64,000 nt of DNA, from positions 30,289,433 through 30,353,432 of the forward strand of contig CM039508.1 of the NCBI GenBank assembly GCA_022432975.1. Direction: 5' to 3'. The stretch is from Begonia masoniana. Taxonomy: Eukaryota > Streptophyta > Magnoliopsida > Cucurbitales > Begoniaceae. This document shows, in pieces, positions 1 to 11,063 of this stretch. Position 1 is the first letter of the stretch; every line of letters starts with the position of its first letter. The translations under genes were made by a program, and so were the position numbers. The notes beneath the pieces were generated by a model. That model searched no databases, was not told the origin of the DNA, and saw only the letters and a program-made list of their open reading frames with translations.

Positions 1-679
1 CTTTTGAGCTATGAATTTCACCTTGGCAAGTAGAACTTGGCTCTTACTTTGGTTTTTGTTTAGGCAAATGTTGTTTTTGCTCCACCCTATGCTTTTCAAT
101 TTTCGCTTGTTCAAGCCAATGTTTGCAAACAAACAGAAAACTTCTTTTAATTTGTTTGCATATTATCCTCGTCAACAACAACCTTTTCCTCACTTTATTT
201 ATGCTACTAGTATTCTTGGTAAACCTATAGCCTCTACAACTTCGTGGTGACCTCCAAGGAAAATAGATATCGTGCTAAATGTAAGATTTGTCACAAAATC
301 GACCACATTGCTGCAATATGTTATCCTCGTGCTAATATGACTTTTAAGACTCCTCCACGTTCGATGAATTATTTTTTTAACTTCCTTAGCCACTTGATTA
401 CCTCTTGGTGCATGGACTCTGTAGTTTCTACTAATTATTCTTTTCGCTCTTGATCTCTCGTAGTTGCAACATGCTACTCCCCTATAATGATCCTAAAAAG
501 GTCATGGTTGCTAATGGTAAGACTCTGAATATTTCTCATATTGGTTAGGTTTCTTTACCTATCACACTTTTTAAATCTCTTCAGCTATCTAACACTCTTC
601 ACATTCTGTTAATTTGTCAAAATTTATTAAGTGTTAATGCTTTGTGTCATTATAACAATGTCAATGTTAATTTCTTTCT
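1..679 (+). pseudogene. Ty1/copia gag-protease remnant (left part)
   Basis: Decayed copia polyprotein fragment. A CCHC zinc knuckle (C-K-I-C-x4-H-x4-C) is readable at about 280-324. It is followed by a W-C-M-D-S stretch near 409-425 that resembles the copia protease start, and by the usual pre-integrase stretch (L-L-S-V-N-x-L-C) to about 679. Several stops and frame changes break it. The frame resumes at 12452 after the Gypsy-1 insertion, which shows that both parts belong to one older element. Neither LTR of this copia element was identified. Zinc-knuckle and protease context are seen directly; the copia assignment is by family resemblance. Confidence 0.7.
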
Positions 680-832
680 TGATGTGCCTCGAGGAGCAAC
701 CACTCGAGACCGAGCCAAAACATTAACTAAATTGTATGTTCGTTTTGTAGGGAACGTTCTTGAAGACCAAATGGAGATCACACCCAGCATACAAGATAAG
801 GAGAAACCATGTCATTTAACAACATGAGAGCA

Positions 833-3326
833 TGTAGCGACCCTAACACTGTACCCTTATTTTCCCGTATTTTTTTTTTACACATACAACTTTAAACCTA
901 ACGTTCAAGCGGAAATACTACTCTAAAAATTGAAATCGTTTTTTTTTTATGCTTTTAAACCATTTAACAAACTTAAAAACAATTTAGATAAAACTTAAAA
1001 CATTTAAAAACAAAGAAAAACAATTGGCTAAGGAAAGGAGGGCAAAAGGGGAAATTCCCCTTGAAAATATAGGGGCGATCGATCGCCAGTCATAAAAGGG
1101 AGGGGCGATCCGTTCACCAGGCAATCGATCGCCCACCTTTGGGCGATCGATCGCCACACGCTCTGGAATTTTTCCAGAGCGTGGCGATCCCCTTGGTTCA
1201 CGATCACCTCTCTTGGCGATTGTTCGCCAAGTGTTTTGCCTCCCCTATTTTTTTCTTCTTTCTTTCCTCTTCACCTGCACACACTTCTCACACATCTTTC
1301 CCTTAAACTTTAACACAATTCACACCATAAATGTATAACATACAATAGCTCAAACCTCACCTCTTTTCACATTTCGTCGCTCACCCAATAAACGACTCAA
1401 AACATAACCCGATTTCATAAAAACGAACTGTGTGGTGCGGTTTAAAAACTAAACAAAACCGACAAAATTCAATAATCCAGCAGTTCATCAAATGACAATT
1501 TTTAACAAAATATTTTATAACTATCAATCCATTATCCAGATCCAAACAACCTAAAATGTATTTAGCTATACAATTAACCTATCTAATCCATCGTTGACCC
1601 AAAATATCCCCAAAAACCTTCAAAACACATACATACACCCCCACGGGTCGGGTTAAGCATCGACTGCGCCAGCACACCCCACAAGCCATCCTTCATCAAC
1701 TGCATCACTCCTCGGGTGGAGGGATCTCGTCCTCACCTAAGTCAAGATCACCTACACCATACAGACAATCTATGAGATAAAAATCTCAGCAAGTTCTACG
1801 TAAATGCAATGCATGCTGTGCATATGAGTTCGTAAGTTATATAACATTTTCTTATCTTTACATAGGTTGTCACCGAGATCTCAACCCCTAAATGGAGAGG
1901 GCACATCCTGCGGTTGGACAACCCTTTTCACCTAGAGGAGGGGGTACATGCTTGCAACACGCACAACCATGCCTGAGCCTCACCTCGCATGACCATAAAC
2001 ATACATCAATTCATATTAGATGTGGTATTGTGACAGACCCGTAATCGATCCACACAATAGATCAATAGCCCGCTTTCAGGCCACATCGCCATTTTCTTTA
2101 AAACATAGTGCGAAAATTCATTTTCATGCTCTTTCAAAATACGTGATGCGTGAACAATTTATAGCATAATTTAAACATACAGTATCTATACCATCAAGAC
2201 TACAAAAAATATCATAACCTATGAAAGAACTAAACCTAACTACCCAACCAAAGTAATTTAAACAAACACATCACCAAAACTCCTCGAGACGACATCGACG
2301 TACGGTGTAGGCCAATTGGCCAGAGTAAGTCACGAGAACTTACCTTGTGCGCGTTGAACTTCAAGCTCCGTCCACGTGCGTCGTTTACCTAAGAAATTCA
2401 CAACGTCGACGTTAAAACAAATTCGAACCATTAACGTCCAATTTAACAAAATCCTTAACTAAGGAAATTTCTAAAAATCTAACTTAACTAATTGAGGCAT
2501 TTTAATAACAATTAGTGCTCGATACCTCAAAATTTCCAATAACGAGTTTTCCAAAAACTCCTAAAATTCTCAAACTTTAACATTTCTTACAAATCGATTT
2601 AACTTCGTCCAATAACGTCCAATACGTTCAATATATCCACCAACACGATAAACCTATCAATCGCGAACTTTAAATCACGATTTTAACGAAACCCTAAACG
2701 AAACCCTAACCGTTAAACTTTGTGAAAATAGAAAACTAAAGTCCAAAAGTTGTAGATTTGTACCTAGAGCGTTGATCGGAGGAGAAAACACGAAGAACGG
2801 AGGTCAATTGAAGGAAGAACGAGCGTCGGCAAAGGAGAATCGCGTGAGGGAGAGAAAGAAGCCGCGAGAGGAGGGAGAGAAAACCAGAGAGAATCGTGAT
2901 CTGGAGAAGGAAAAAGAAGAATGAAATTTTAATATAATTTGGTTTGAAAAATTACCTTTTTACCCTTCCTTTGATTTTCTATTTGTTTCATCATTTGTTT
3001 CGTTAATTGGCTAACGATTCGGTTCTCTCCAAATTCTCTTGTTTCACCAATAGATCCAACTCATTATAAGGGTTCTATTAAAACTGTCCGTTCGCAATTC
3101 GGATCTCGTTTACTATTTTTACCAAAGTATCCTTTATATTACGATAAACGTAATTCTCGTAAAACTAGCGTTACGACTCCTAAAATTCCCGAAATTTTCT
3201 TAAAATCCATATTAATTATTAGGATCGTAATAATGCTTTCTTTTCGTAAAATGGACTTGATTTGACATGTTTACAAAAATACTATTTATATTAAAATATT
3301 AATATTCCGTACAGCCGGGTATTACA
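833..3326 (-). mobile_element. Solo LTR (Ty3/gypsy type), TSD GAGCA
   Basis: It begins TGTAGCGACCC at 833 and ends GGGTATTACA at 3326. The 5-bp duplication GAGCA lies at 828-832 and 3327-3331. It sits inside the Gypsy-1 left LTR, whose sequence resumes directly after the second TSD copy. No PBS, polypurine tract or coding region is present, so a solo LTR of 2494 bp is the simplest reading. The minus orientation is inferred because the reverse complement starts TGTAATACCCGG, as many gypsy LTRs do. An AT-rich body is combined with a GC-rich inverted-repeat cluster at 1069-1232. Confidence 0.85.
1069..1232. repeat. Cluster of GCGATCGATCGC palindromes and hairpins
   Basis: GGCGATCGATCGCC-type palindromes occur near 1074-1087 and 1142-1155, with a related variant near 1121-1131. 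A perfect 12-bp stem with a 3-nt loop lies at 1157-1183 (CACGCTCTGGAA against TTCCAGAGCGTG), and a TTGGCGA/TCGCCAA hairpin near 1213-1230. The cluster lies within the 833-3326 solo LTR. It resembles the hairpin modules of the Athila-like LTR at 55878-56185. Confidence 0.8.
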
Positions 3327-4433
3327 GAGCAAGACCTCGGCAATACTCATTAACATAGGAGCAAGACTCGACATCATCATTAAAGAAGAAGGAATTTGTT
3401 TTCCTTTTGACAAATATTGTGACCGCCGAGCATACTTTTATTTCTATTGTTAAAAGACCTCAAGTATTTTGTTTATTTATCCATTTGGATTATTTATTGT
3501 ATGGAGCCAAAGATGACTCTACTTGGTGGAAAGATGGGCCAAGATCAAATACAAAACAAGATAGTGGCGCGACACATAGGTGAACACTTAATGGCACGAC
3601 ACAAGGCAGCCTTTGGGCTTACATCTTGGGTAGGAACCGAAGGGGGCTACACCTTGAAGAGAAGTGGGCTGCACATGAAGAGAACAAGGGCTACAAACTT
3701 GAAAGAAGAAGGAGATGGCGCGATGAGAGCAATAAGCGCGCGCGACCCTCAAAATGGGCCTCTCGGCCTCTTATACTTTTCATTTTTTTTGTTGGTTGTT
3801 TGACCTAATTGAGGGACTATTTAATCCCCTCCCCCCCTTATGGCTGATGTTGAGAATGGTTTTTTGAATAAAAATCCTTGGAGTTTTCTCTCTAAATTTT
3901 GTAGCTCTTGAGCCACATTTCGGTGCTCGCACGGTGAGTGATAGTATTGTGCAAATTATCTTCCAAAGTTCTGAGTACTTTGGAGAACTCTTATTTCTAC
4001 TCTTTTCTCTACCTTTTCCATATGTAGATATTCAAGCAAAAGAGTATAAAACTCTCATCTTGTGACAAGTTGGAGTATTCTTCATCAAGAAGAATTATAA
4101 AAACTCGAGAAGTGCATACTTATCACCATCATATCTCTTCTTCCACCCCGATTTAGACTCTAAAAATTTAAAGGGTGTTTCTTCCATCTTTGCGAAAGAT
4201 CCGTTTAAAATTTCAGAGCATTTGGTTCAGCCAATCAAAAGTTACGATTTTTGGAAGTTGAGTAAATTTCAGACCAGAATCTGCTTCATCTAAGAACAGA
4301 TTTTCTGTTTTGTTTGTGCAATATTTTTTTGGCTATAACGATTTTGGTTATGAAATTTTAAGGACATCTCAATCACATCTTGAGTAATCCTCTATTAAAA
4401 TTTCATAACATTTTAGATCCAAATTGTGGACGG

Positions 4434-4773
4434 GGTCGTTCAACTTGCCTTAAGAGTTGAAAGACAAATGAAGCGGAAAAGGAAAGTGGTAGGAAATCAG
4501 TTTACTCCAAAGGCTAAAAACTCCTACAAGCCTCCACCGAGAGTTGATGACAAGAAATCATTCACAAAAACTTGTCCTTCAAAAATAGTGGAAGATGGTG
4601 CTCGAACAAGAGCAATGGAAATAAAATGTTTCAAGTGCATTGGATTGGGTCACATCACTTCTCAATGTCCCAATGGAAGAGTGATAGTCCTTAAAAAGGC
4701 TCAGATGATATTATTAGTGAGGATGAGCAAGACGAAGTTCCTAGCGAGGAACTTGATTCTCACGAAGAGGTAA
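4434..4773 (+). pseudogene. Gypsy-1 gag C-terminal fragment with zinc knuckle
   Basis: Reads V-Q-L-A-L-R-V-E-R-Q-x-K-R-K, the usual end of a chromovirus gag, then a basic linker. A CCHC knuckle follows (C-F-K-C-x4-H-x4-C, about 4630-4675). The N-terminal two thirds of gag are missing because the deletion that truncated the left LTR runs into this gene. The knuckle would bind RNA during particle assembly in an intact element. The frame is lost after 4773. Confidence 0.75.
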
Positions 4774-4889
4774 TTCATGAACAAGGGGGTCCCCTCTTGA
4801 TGGTTTTCGAAGGGTGGTCATATCAAAGCCTACTAATGAGGATTGTCAATGGGAATATATATTCCATAGTCATTGCTTAATCAAAGAAA

Positions 4890-5200
4890 ATGTGTGCTCT
4901 CTCATCATCAATGGAGGAAATTGCACCAATGTAGTTTCACTGTAGCATGTAGACAAACTTGGGTTGGAAACCACTATTCATCCACACCCTTAGAAGCTAA
5001 AGTGGTTAAATGATCTAGACGATGTTAAAGTAGCCAAACAAGTATGCATCGAATTTGCCATTGGAGGATACAAAGACAAAGTACTATCTAATGTGGTTTC
5101 CATGATTGCTAGCCACATTTTACTGGTAGACCATGACAATTCGATAGGAAGGTCTCTCATGATGGACACTCAAGTTGCTACTCTTTGAAGTATGGAGGCA
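4890..5200 (+). pseudogene. Gypsy-1 protease-region fragment
   Basis: Across broken frames one can read a C-S-L-I-I-x-G-G-x-C-T-N stretch near 4900 and K-L-K-W-L-N-D near 4995. A K-Q-V-C-I-E-F-x-I-G-x-Y-x-D-x-V-L stretch follows near 5040-5090. These correspond to the retropepsin-like region of this chromovirus group. Stops and at least one frame change prevent translation. The assignment rests on resemblance and on its position between gag and RT. Confidence 0.55.
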
Positions 5201-5289
5201 AATTCATTAAACTTGCTCCCCTCAAACCCGAGCAAGTGGCCCATGATGAAGAAGCATGAAAGTAAGGAATAGACAAAGCTAATTTTTTC

Positions 5290-5604
5290 ATGTCCAAAAA
5301 TGAATTGAAGAAGTCATTTTTGGGAGGAGGTCCCTTTATTTTGATCATATTCCGAGAAAGATTGGAGGAACTAGGAGATGTTCCTAGGGCCGTTCAACAT
5401 CTCTTGAAACAATTTCAAGACATATTTCTAGAGGAATTACCACAAGGTTTGCCTCCCCTTCGTGGTATTGAACACCAAATCAATTTACAACCAGGGGTGG
5501 TGCTTCCAAATCACCTCGCTTATAGAATGAATCCAAAAGGAACTAAGGAATTGCAAAGCCAAGTGCAAGATCTACTTGAGAAAGGGTGTATTCGTAAGTC
5601 AATG
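5290..5604 (+). pseudogene. Gypsy-1 RT N-terminal part
   Basis: Contains the linker and start of reverse transcriptase: L-P-Q-G-L-P-P-L-R-G-I-E-H-Q-I, then K-E-L-Q-S-Q-V-Q-D-L-L-E-K-G-C-I-R. The frame stops exactly where the minus-oriented solo LTR 5605-8690 was inserted, and the TSD CAATG ends at 5604. RT resumes at 8696. Confidence 0.8.
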
Positions 5605-8600
5605 TGTAACGCCCCGAGTTATCTGAACCCGGTTCGTCACACAAAACCCGTACGTGACTAAAATTTCGTTCATATTTTAAAACTTGCAGCGGAATACATT
5701 TAAACAAATTTAGAGTTAAACAAAACCATAATAAAATGTTTGGATAATCGGATAAAATGTTAGAAATGATCGACCAAAAGAAATAAAGATCTAATCATCA
5801 AAACCTGTAAAGTCTCAAAGTCAACACATCTACCGCTGACAAGGTCAACGGAAGGAACGGAAAAACAGAAAACAAAAACTTCTACCGATGACGTCCAGCC
5901 GAGGAATTCGCTCTTCCAACTTCTGCCGATGGAGGAAGAGATAGAAACACAGGCATCTCTCGGCAGACTGTATCTGCCGATGACGTCAACAGGAAGAGAT
6001 AGAAACACAGGCATCTCTCGGCAGACTGTATCTGCCGATGACGTCAACAGGAAGAGATAGAAACACAGGCATCTCTCGGCAGACTGTATCTGCCGATGAC
6101 GTCAACAGGAAGAGATAGAAACACAGGCATCTCTCGGCAGACTGTATCTGCCGATGACGTCAACAGGAAGAGATAGAAACACAGGCATCTCTCGGCAGAC
6201 TGTATCTGCCGATGACGTCAACAGGAAGAGATAGAAACACAGGCATCTCTCGGCAGACTGTATCTGCCGATGACGTCAACAGGAAGAGATAGAAACACAG
6301 GCATCTCTCGGCAGACTGTATCTGCCGATGACGTCAACAGGAAGAGATAGAAACACAGGCATCTCTCGGCAGACTGTATCTGCCGATGACGTCAACAGGA
6401 AGAGATAGAAACACAGGCATCTCTCGGCAGACTGTATCTGCCGATGACGTCAACAGGAAGAGATAGAAACACAGGCATCTCTCGGCAGACTGTATCTGCC
6501 GATGACGTCAACAGGAAGAGATAGAAACACAGGCATCTCTCGGCAGACTGTATCTGCCGATGACGTCAACAGGAAGAGATAGAAACACAGGCATCTCTCG
6601 GCAGACTGTATCTGCCGATGACGTCAACAGGAAGAGATAGAAACACAGGCATCTCTCGGCAGACTGTATCTGCCGATGACGTCAACAGGAAGAGATAGAA
6701 ACACAGGCATCTCTCGGCAGACTGTATCTGCCGATGACGTCAACAGGAAGAGATAGAAACACAGGCATCTCTCGGCAGACTGTATCTGCCGATGACGTCA
6801 ACAGGAAGAGATAGAAACACAGGCATCTCTCGGCAGACTGTATCTGCCGATGACGTCAACAGGAAGAGATAGAAACACAGGCATCTCTCGGCAGACTGTA
6901 TCTGCCGATGACGTCAACAGGAAGAGATAGAACGTCAACAGGAAGAGATAGAAACACAGGCATCTCTCGGCAGACTGTATCTGCCGATGACGTCAGCCGG
7001 GGGAAATCGATCTCCCAGCTTCTGCCGGTCACTAAGTGACAAAAAGGCTTCCCACTACATCTTCCGGTAGGGACAAGACTACATCTTCCGATGCCTTTAC
7101 TGAAGACATCTTCCGATAGAAAATAAGACTACATCTTCCGATGCCTTTACCAAAGACATCCTCCGATAGAAAACTTAACAATTACTCAACATCTACCGAT
7201 AGATATCATCTGCCGATAGAGAACGAAACAATAGCTTAACATCTACCGATAGACATCATCTACCGATAGAAAACAAAACGACATCTCGACTACTCATTGT
7301 TATACAATACAACTCTGAATATATAGAAAACCTTCTTACTTCATTGAAAATAGTCAGAAACAGCTCAGATCATTTTACTACTCATAACTAGTATTTAAAC
7401 CAACAGAAACACCATTATCAGAAAGGTTCCAAAAATGCTTTTGAAAACATCAAAACGACTCCTATAGTCAGAAGATTTAACATACTCAAAATGAAACCCT
7501 TGTCTACTAAACCTTACAACCATTGACACCAGTTAAAATGCCCCATCAGATTGCCAAACCGATGCCTGGATGTGCTCCCCAACCACATCTACTCGATTAT
7601 GCTCTCAGGGAAAATCACCTGTAGTATCCTCAACTCCTACATCACAAAACTCATCTATTAGCCTAATGCTAAGTAAGTAAAGCAGTAAATAAAGGAAAAT
7701 ACTGAAACACAAATTCCTAAATATGCAATTTCTACTTTCTCATCTCAGTTGCTCATTCAACGTTTCTGTTCTGATCCCCCTGTGAAATTGGGAGTTGGAT
7801 CAACTCTCCCAAAGTATACTCATCCACTGACTCATTAAGGGGCGGATTAATTCCCTTAACAGTAAATTCTGATTCACATCCTCCGATCCCCCTGTGAAAT
7901 TGGAAGTTGGATCAACTCTCCCAAAGTATAAATATCCTCTGTCTCATTAAGGGTTGGATTAGTTCCCTTAACAGTGTATCTATTTCACATACTGTTTCAA
8001 TCTGTTCATTCCTTGCCGATTCAAAATCATGTAAATTCATTTTCGTACATCTCAAAATATGATGCATGACAACTGGAAATAAACATACAAACATACATAA
8101 ATCCTACTGTTTTGTGATGTAGGCCCGAAGGCACAAACAAACTCTACTTACCTGGTCTCCTGGAAATCGCTCGGTTTCAACTACTTGAAAGCCCTGTTCA
8201 CCTAGTGTCATAAACAGAACACTAATCAGAACATCACTAAATCTCATCCCACACCATTCACAAATCTAAGGAGCTAGCTTAGAACTTCGGGCCATCGCAC
8301 ATTCTTGGTTCAGCACTAAACTCGAACTCAGCTCACTCACAGCATTCACCAAGTTACACATGCATTGCACTCTCCCCGCTATCTACTCACTATAATATCG
8401 AGAAGATGAATGGAAAACTTACCTAGGTCGAAGGTGAATCGGGCGAGGAAGATCGCCTAGAGAGATCGTCTGCCTGAGCTGAAACCCGAAGAGGAAATGG
8501 TATGAAATGGTGGCGGCTACAGTGCATTAAACCCAACCCTCTTTCCTTAAATACGTTATCCACTCTTTGAAAATTGTAATTTACTCTAATGCCCTTGCCA

Positions 8601-8690
8601 AGTCATTTAATAACCCTACATAAATTATTGACTAATCAAGTGTATTTTATTAATAATAAAAGAGCTGGTTCGATAGAACCGGGTGCTACA
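5605..8690 (-). mobile_element. Solo LTR (Ty3/gypsy type) with 58-bp minisatellite, TSD CAATG
   Basis: Starts TGTAACGCCCCGAG at 5605 and ends CCGGGTGCTACA at 8690. CAATG is duplicated at 5600-5604 and 8691-8695, and the Gypsy-1 RT frame resumes beyond it. The reverse complement starts TGTAGCACCCGGTTCTAT, the same opening as the Gypsy-3 LTR at 30223. It also shares the phrases TATTTAAGGAAAGAG and TGCACTGTAGCCGCC, so it is a related family in the opposite orientation. It is longer than the Gypsy-3 LTRs (3086 against about 2150 bp), largely because of the tandem array 5973-6979. No internal coding sequence is present. Confidence 0.9.
5927..6995. repeat. 58-bp minisatellite, about 17 near-identical units
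   Basis: Units begin TCTGCCGATGACGTCA at 5973, 6031 and every 58 bp after that. From 5973 to 6979 there are 1007 bp, which equals 17 units plus a 21-bp partial duplication near 6933-6953. A diverged unit precedes the array (from about 5927) and a truncated one follows it. Each unit holds the palindrome TGACGTCA. The end of one unit and start of the next form an inverted repeat, CGGCAGA-ctgta-TCTGCCG. I saw no substitutions between the internal units. Degenerate CATCTTCCGATG-type words continue to about 7270. Confidence 0.95.
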
Positions 8691-8695
8691 CAATG

Positions 8696-9830
8696 AGGCC
8701 ATGTGCCGTACCTACTCTTTTAGTGTCCAAGAAAGATGGTTCCATGAGAATGTATGTGGATAGTAGAGCCATCAATCAAATTACTATCAAGTATCGATTT
8801 CTCATTCCTCGACTTGAAGACATGTTAAATGAACTTAGTGGAGCTTCATTTTTTTCTAAGGTGGATCTAAATAGTGGTTATCACCAAACTCAAATGAAGG
8901 AGGGAGATGAATGGAAGATGGCTTTCAAAAGAAAATATGGATTATTTGAATGGTTAGTAATGTCATTCGGTCTCTCAAATGCCCCTAGCACTTTTATGAA
9001 GCTTATGCACCACGTCCTCGAGGAATTTTTGGAAAGTTCATCGTGGTCTACTTCGACGACATCCTGGTTTATAATATGGATTTTTCATCTCACTTCGAGC
9101 ATCTTCGTACTCTTTTTAAGACACATAGAGGTGCCAAACTTTTTGAAAATCTCAAAAAAATTTCTTTTGCTCAAGAAAGAGTTTATTTCCTTGGTTTTAA
9201 TTTTACTAAGGATGACATGGATGTTAATGAAGCAAAAATTGTAGCCATCAAAGAGTTGCCATTTCGGAGGTAATGAGTTTTCATGGTTTGACTTCCTTCT
9301 ATAGAAGATTCATCAAGGATTTTAGGTCAATCATGGCTCCCTTCACCGATTGTACTAAGAAAGGTAAGGATTTTCAATGGACTCAAACTTGCAAAAAAAG
9401 TTTTGAGTTAATCAAAGAAAAATTATGCAATGCACTTGTTCTTATGCTATCTGATTTCAACAAAGTCTTTGAGGTGGAGTGTGGCGCACCCAGGATCAGA
9501 ATTGGGGCACTACTCATGCAAGAACGAAAACCGCTTGCATATTTTAGTGAAAAAATCAAAGGAGCCGCCCTCAATTACTCTACCTATGATAAGGTGTTCT
9601 TAGCCATCACGGGCTCTTGAGGTATGGCAACATTACCTCTTTCCTAAAGAGTTTATTATTCACACCGACTACCAAAACCTCAAGCACATTAAGAGTCAAG
9701 GAAAGTTGAATAGAAGGCATGCAAAATGAGTGGAATTTCTATAGAGATACCCTACATCATCAAGTATAAAAAGGGGGAGACCAATGCGGTGGCCAACGCC
9801 CTCTCAAGAAGACAAAAGCTTTTGATCGCT
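8696..9830 (+). pseudogene. Gypsy-1 RT and RNase H, frameshifted
   Basis: Continues the RT after the solo [40 protein letters not shown]. The catalytic Y-F-D-D box lies near 9046-9057. At least two single-base frameshifts are visible, one in a T/G run near 9025-9040 just before the Y-F-D-D box and one near 9250-9275. RNase H follows from about 9430 ([21 protein letters not shown]) with further stops after 9620. The element cannot make active enzyme. Confidence 0.85.
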
Positions 9831-9939
9831 TAAGCTCCATTTTTTTTGGCTTTGAATGGATCAAAAACATGTATGAAGACCAATATTTCAGCCATTGGTA
9901 TGCGCTAAATAAAAACAACACCGATTGCGGTTATCATCT

Positions 9940-11063
9940 AGTAGATGGCTATCTCCTCAAAGGGAGAAAACTATGCATCCCAAAAGGAGTCATCTGAGAT
10001 GTGTTAGCAAAGAAGCTCACATTGGCGGGTTGGCTAGCCACTTCAGAGAGAAGAAAACCTTGGAAGCCATCAAGAAACGTTTCTATTAGCCACACTTGAT
10101 CAAAGATGTGCATAAAATGATAGAAAAGTGCACAATTTGCAAGAAGGCCCAGAGCCGAGTTCTTCCTTAATGACTCTACTTGCCTTTACCAGTTCCAAGT
10201 CATCAATGGGTGGAGATTAGTAAGAATTTTGTTATGGGATTACCTTAAACAATTCTAACCAAGGAATCTATTATGGTGGTCGTAGACCGATTCTCAAAGA
10301 TGCCACATTTTATAGCTTGTTCCAAAACGGATGATGTCATCCATATAACCGATTTATTCTTCAAAGAAGTGGTTCGCTTACATGGAATTCCTAAAACCAT
10401 TGTGTCGGATAGAGACACTAAACCTTTAAGTTTTTTTTTTTAGAAAATACTTTAGAGAAAGCTAGGTACAAATCTACTTATTAGCACTTCTTTTCACCTT
10501 CAAACAGATGGTAAAATCGAGGTTGTCAATAGGATCTTAGGTACTTTATTCAGGAGCATCGTAAACAAGCAACTTACCAATTGGGACACTCAACACCCTT
10601 CGAGGTAGTATATGGTTTTAATCTACTTACACAGTTGGATCTTATGCTATTACCTTCGAAAGATCTTGTAAATCCTAGTGGAGCCAACAAATCTAAGCAA
10701 GTCAAGAGCATGCGTGAAGTGGTTAGAAAGACCATTCCAAAAGAAAAATGAGACATATGACAAGTATGCCAACCGAGGAAGAAAAAAGATTATCTTCAAA
10801 GAATGAGACCTAGTTTGGTTACATCTAAAGAAGGAAAGATTTCTCAATCAACAGAAATCTAAATTACTTCCAAGAGCCGATGGACCATTTAAAGTTTTGG
10901 AAAGAACCAACAATAATGCTTACAAGATTGAGCTACCTGAGGAATGTGGAATTTCATCTACTTTCAACGTACAAGACCTATCCCCTTACTCTGGGGAAGA
11001 TAAGGAAGAGGAAGAGAATAACCTTCCGGATTTGAGGTTAAATCCTCAACCACCACAGGAGGA
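9940..11063 (+). pseudogene. Gypsy-1 integrase, heavily degraded
   Basis: Scattered integrase motifs are readable in three frames. There is a zinc-binding region near 10010-10150 (C-x2-C-K-K-A). The catalytic core follows near 10270-10420 ([24 protein letters not shown]) and T-D-G-K-I-E-V-V-N-R near 10505. The C-terminal segment is at 10800-10990. Many stops are present. A purine-rich stretch (ACAGGAGGA) ends at 11063 directly before the 3' LTR and is the likely polypurine tract. Confidence 0.8.

Larger units (their letters stand above)
680..4430 (+). repeat. Gypsy-1 left LTR (truncated, split by a solo LTR)
   Basis: Segments 680-832 and 3332-~4430 together match the right LTR 11064-~12345. 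They are separated by the solo LTR 833-3326. Homology to the right LTR stops near 4430 in GATCCAAATTG. The last ~100 bp of the LTR, the PBS and the gag start are missing, and gag sequence follows immediately, so one deletion joined mid-LTR to mid-gag. The left LTR carries an open frame (3447-3803) and the right LTR a similar one (11332-11694). They resemble each other because the LTRs are copies, and neither looks like a gene. Confidence 0.8.

Noticed and set aside
3447..3803. Pair of similar ~120-codon frames (also 11332-11694)
   Set aside because: Both lie at the same place in the two LTRs of Gypsy-1. They are similar because the LTRs are copies, and they start at non-ATG codons.
5760..6047. 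Minus-strand open frame of 95 codons
   Set aside because: It lies in the minisatellite and its neighbours inside a solo LTR; its repeated peptide is a by-product of the repeat.
5973..6979. CRISPR-like regular array
   Set aside because: Units are contiguous and identical along their whole length with no unique spacers. It is a plant LTR minisatellite.
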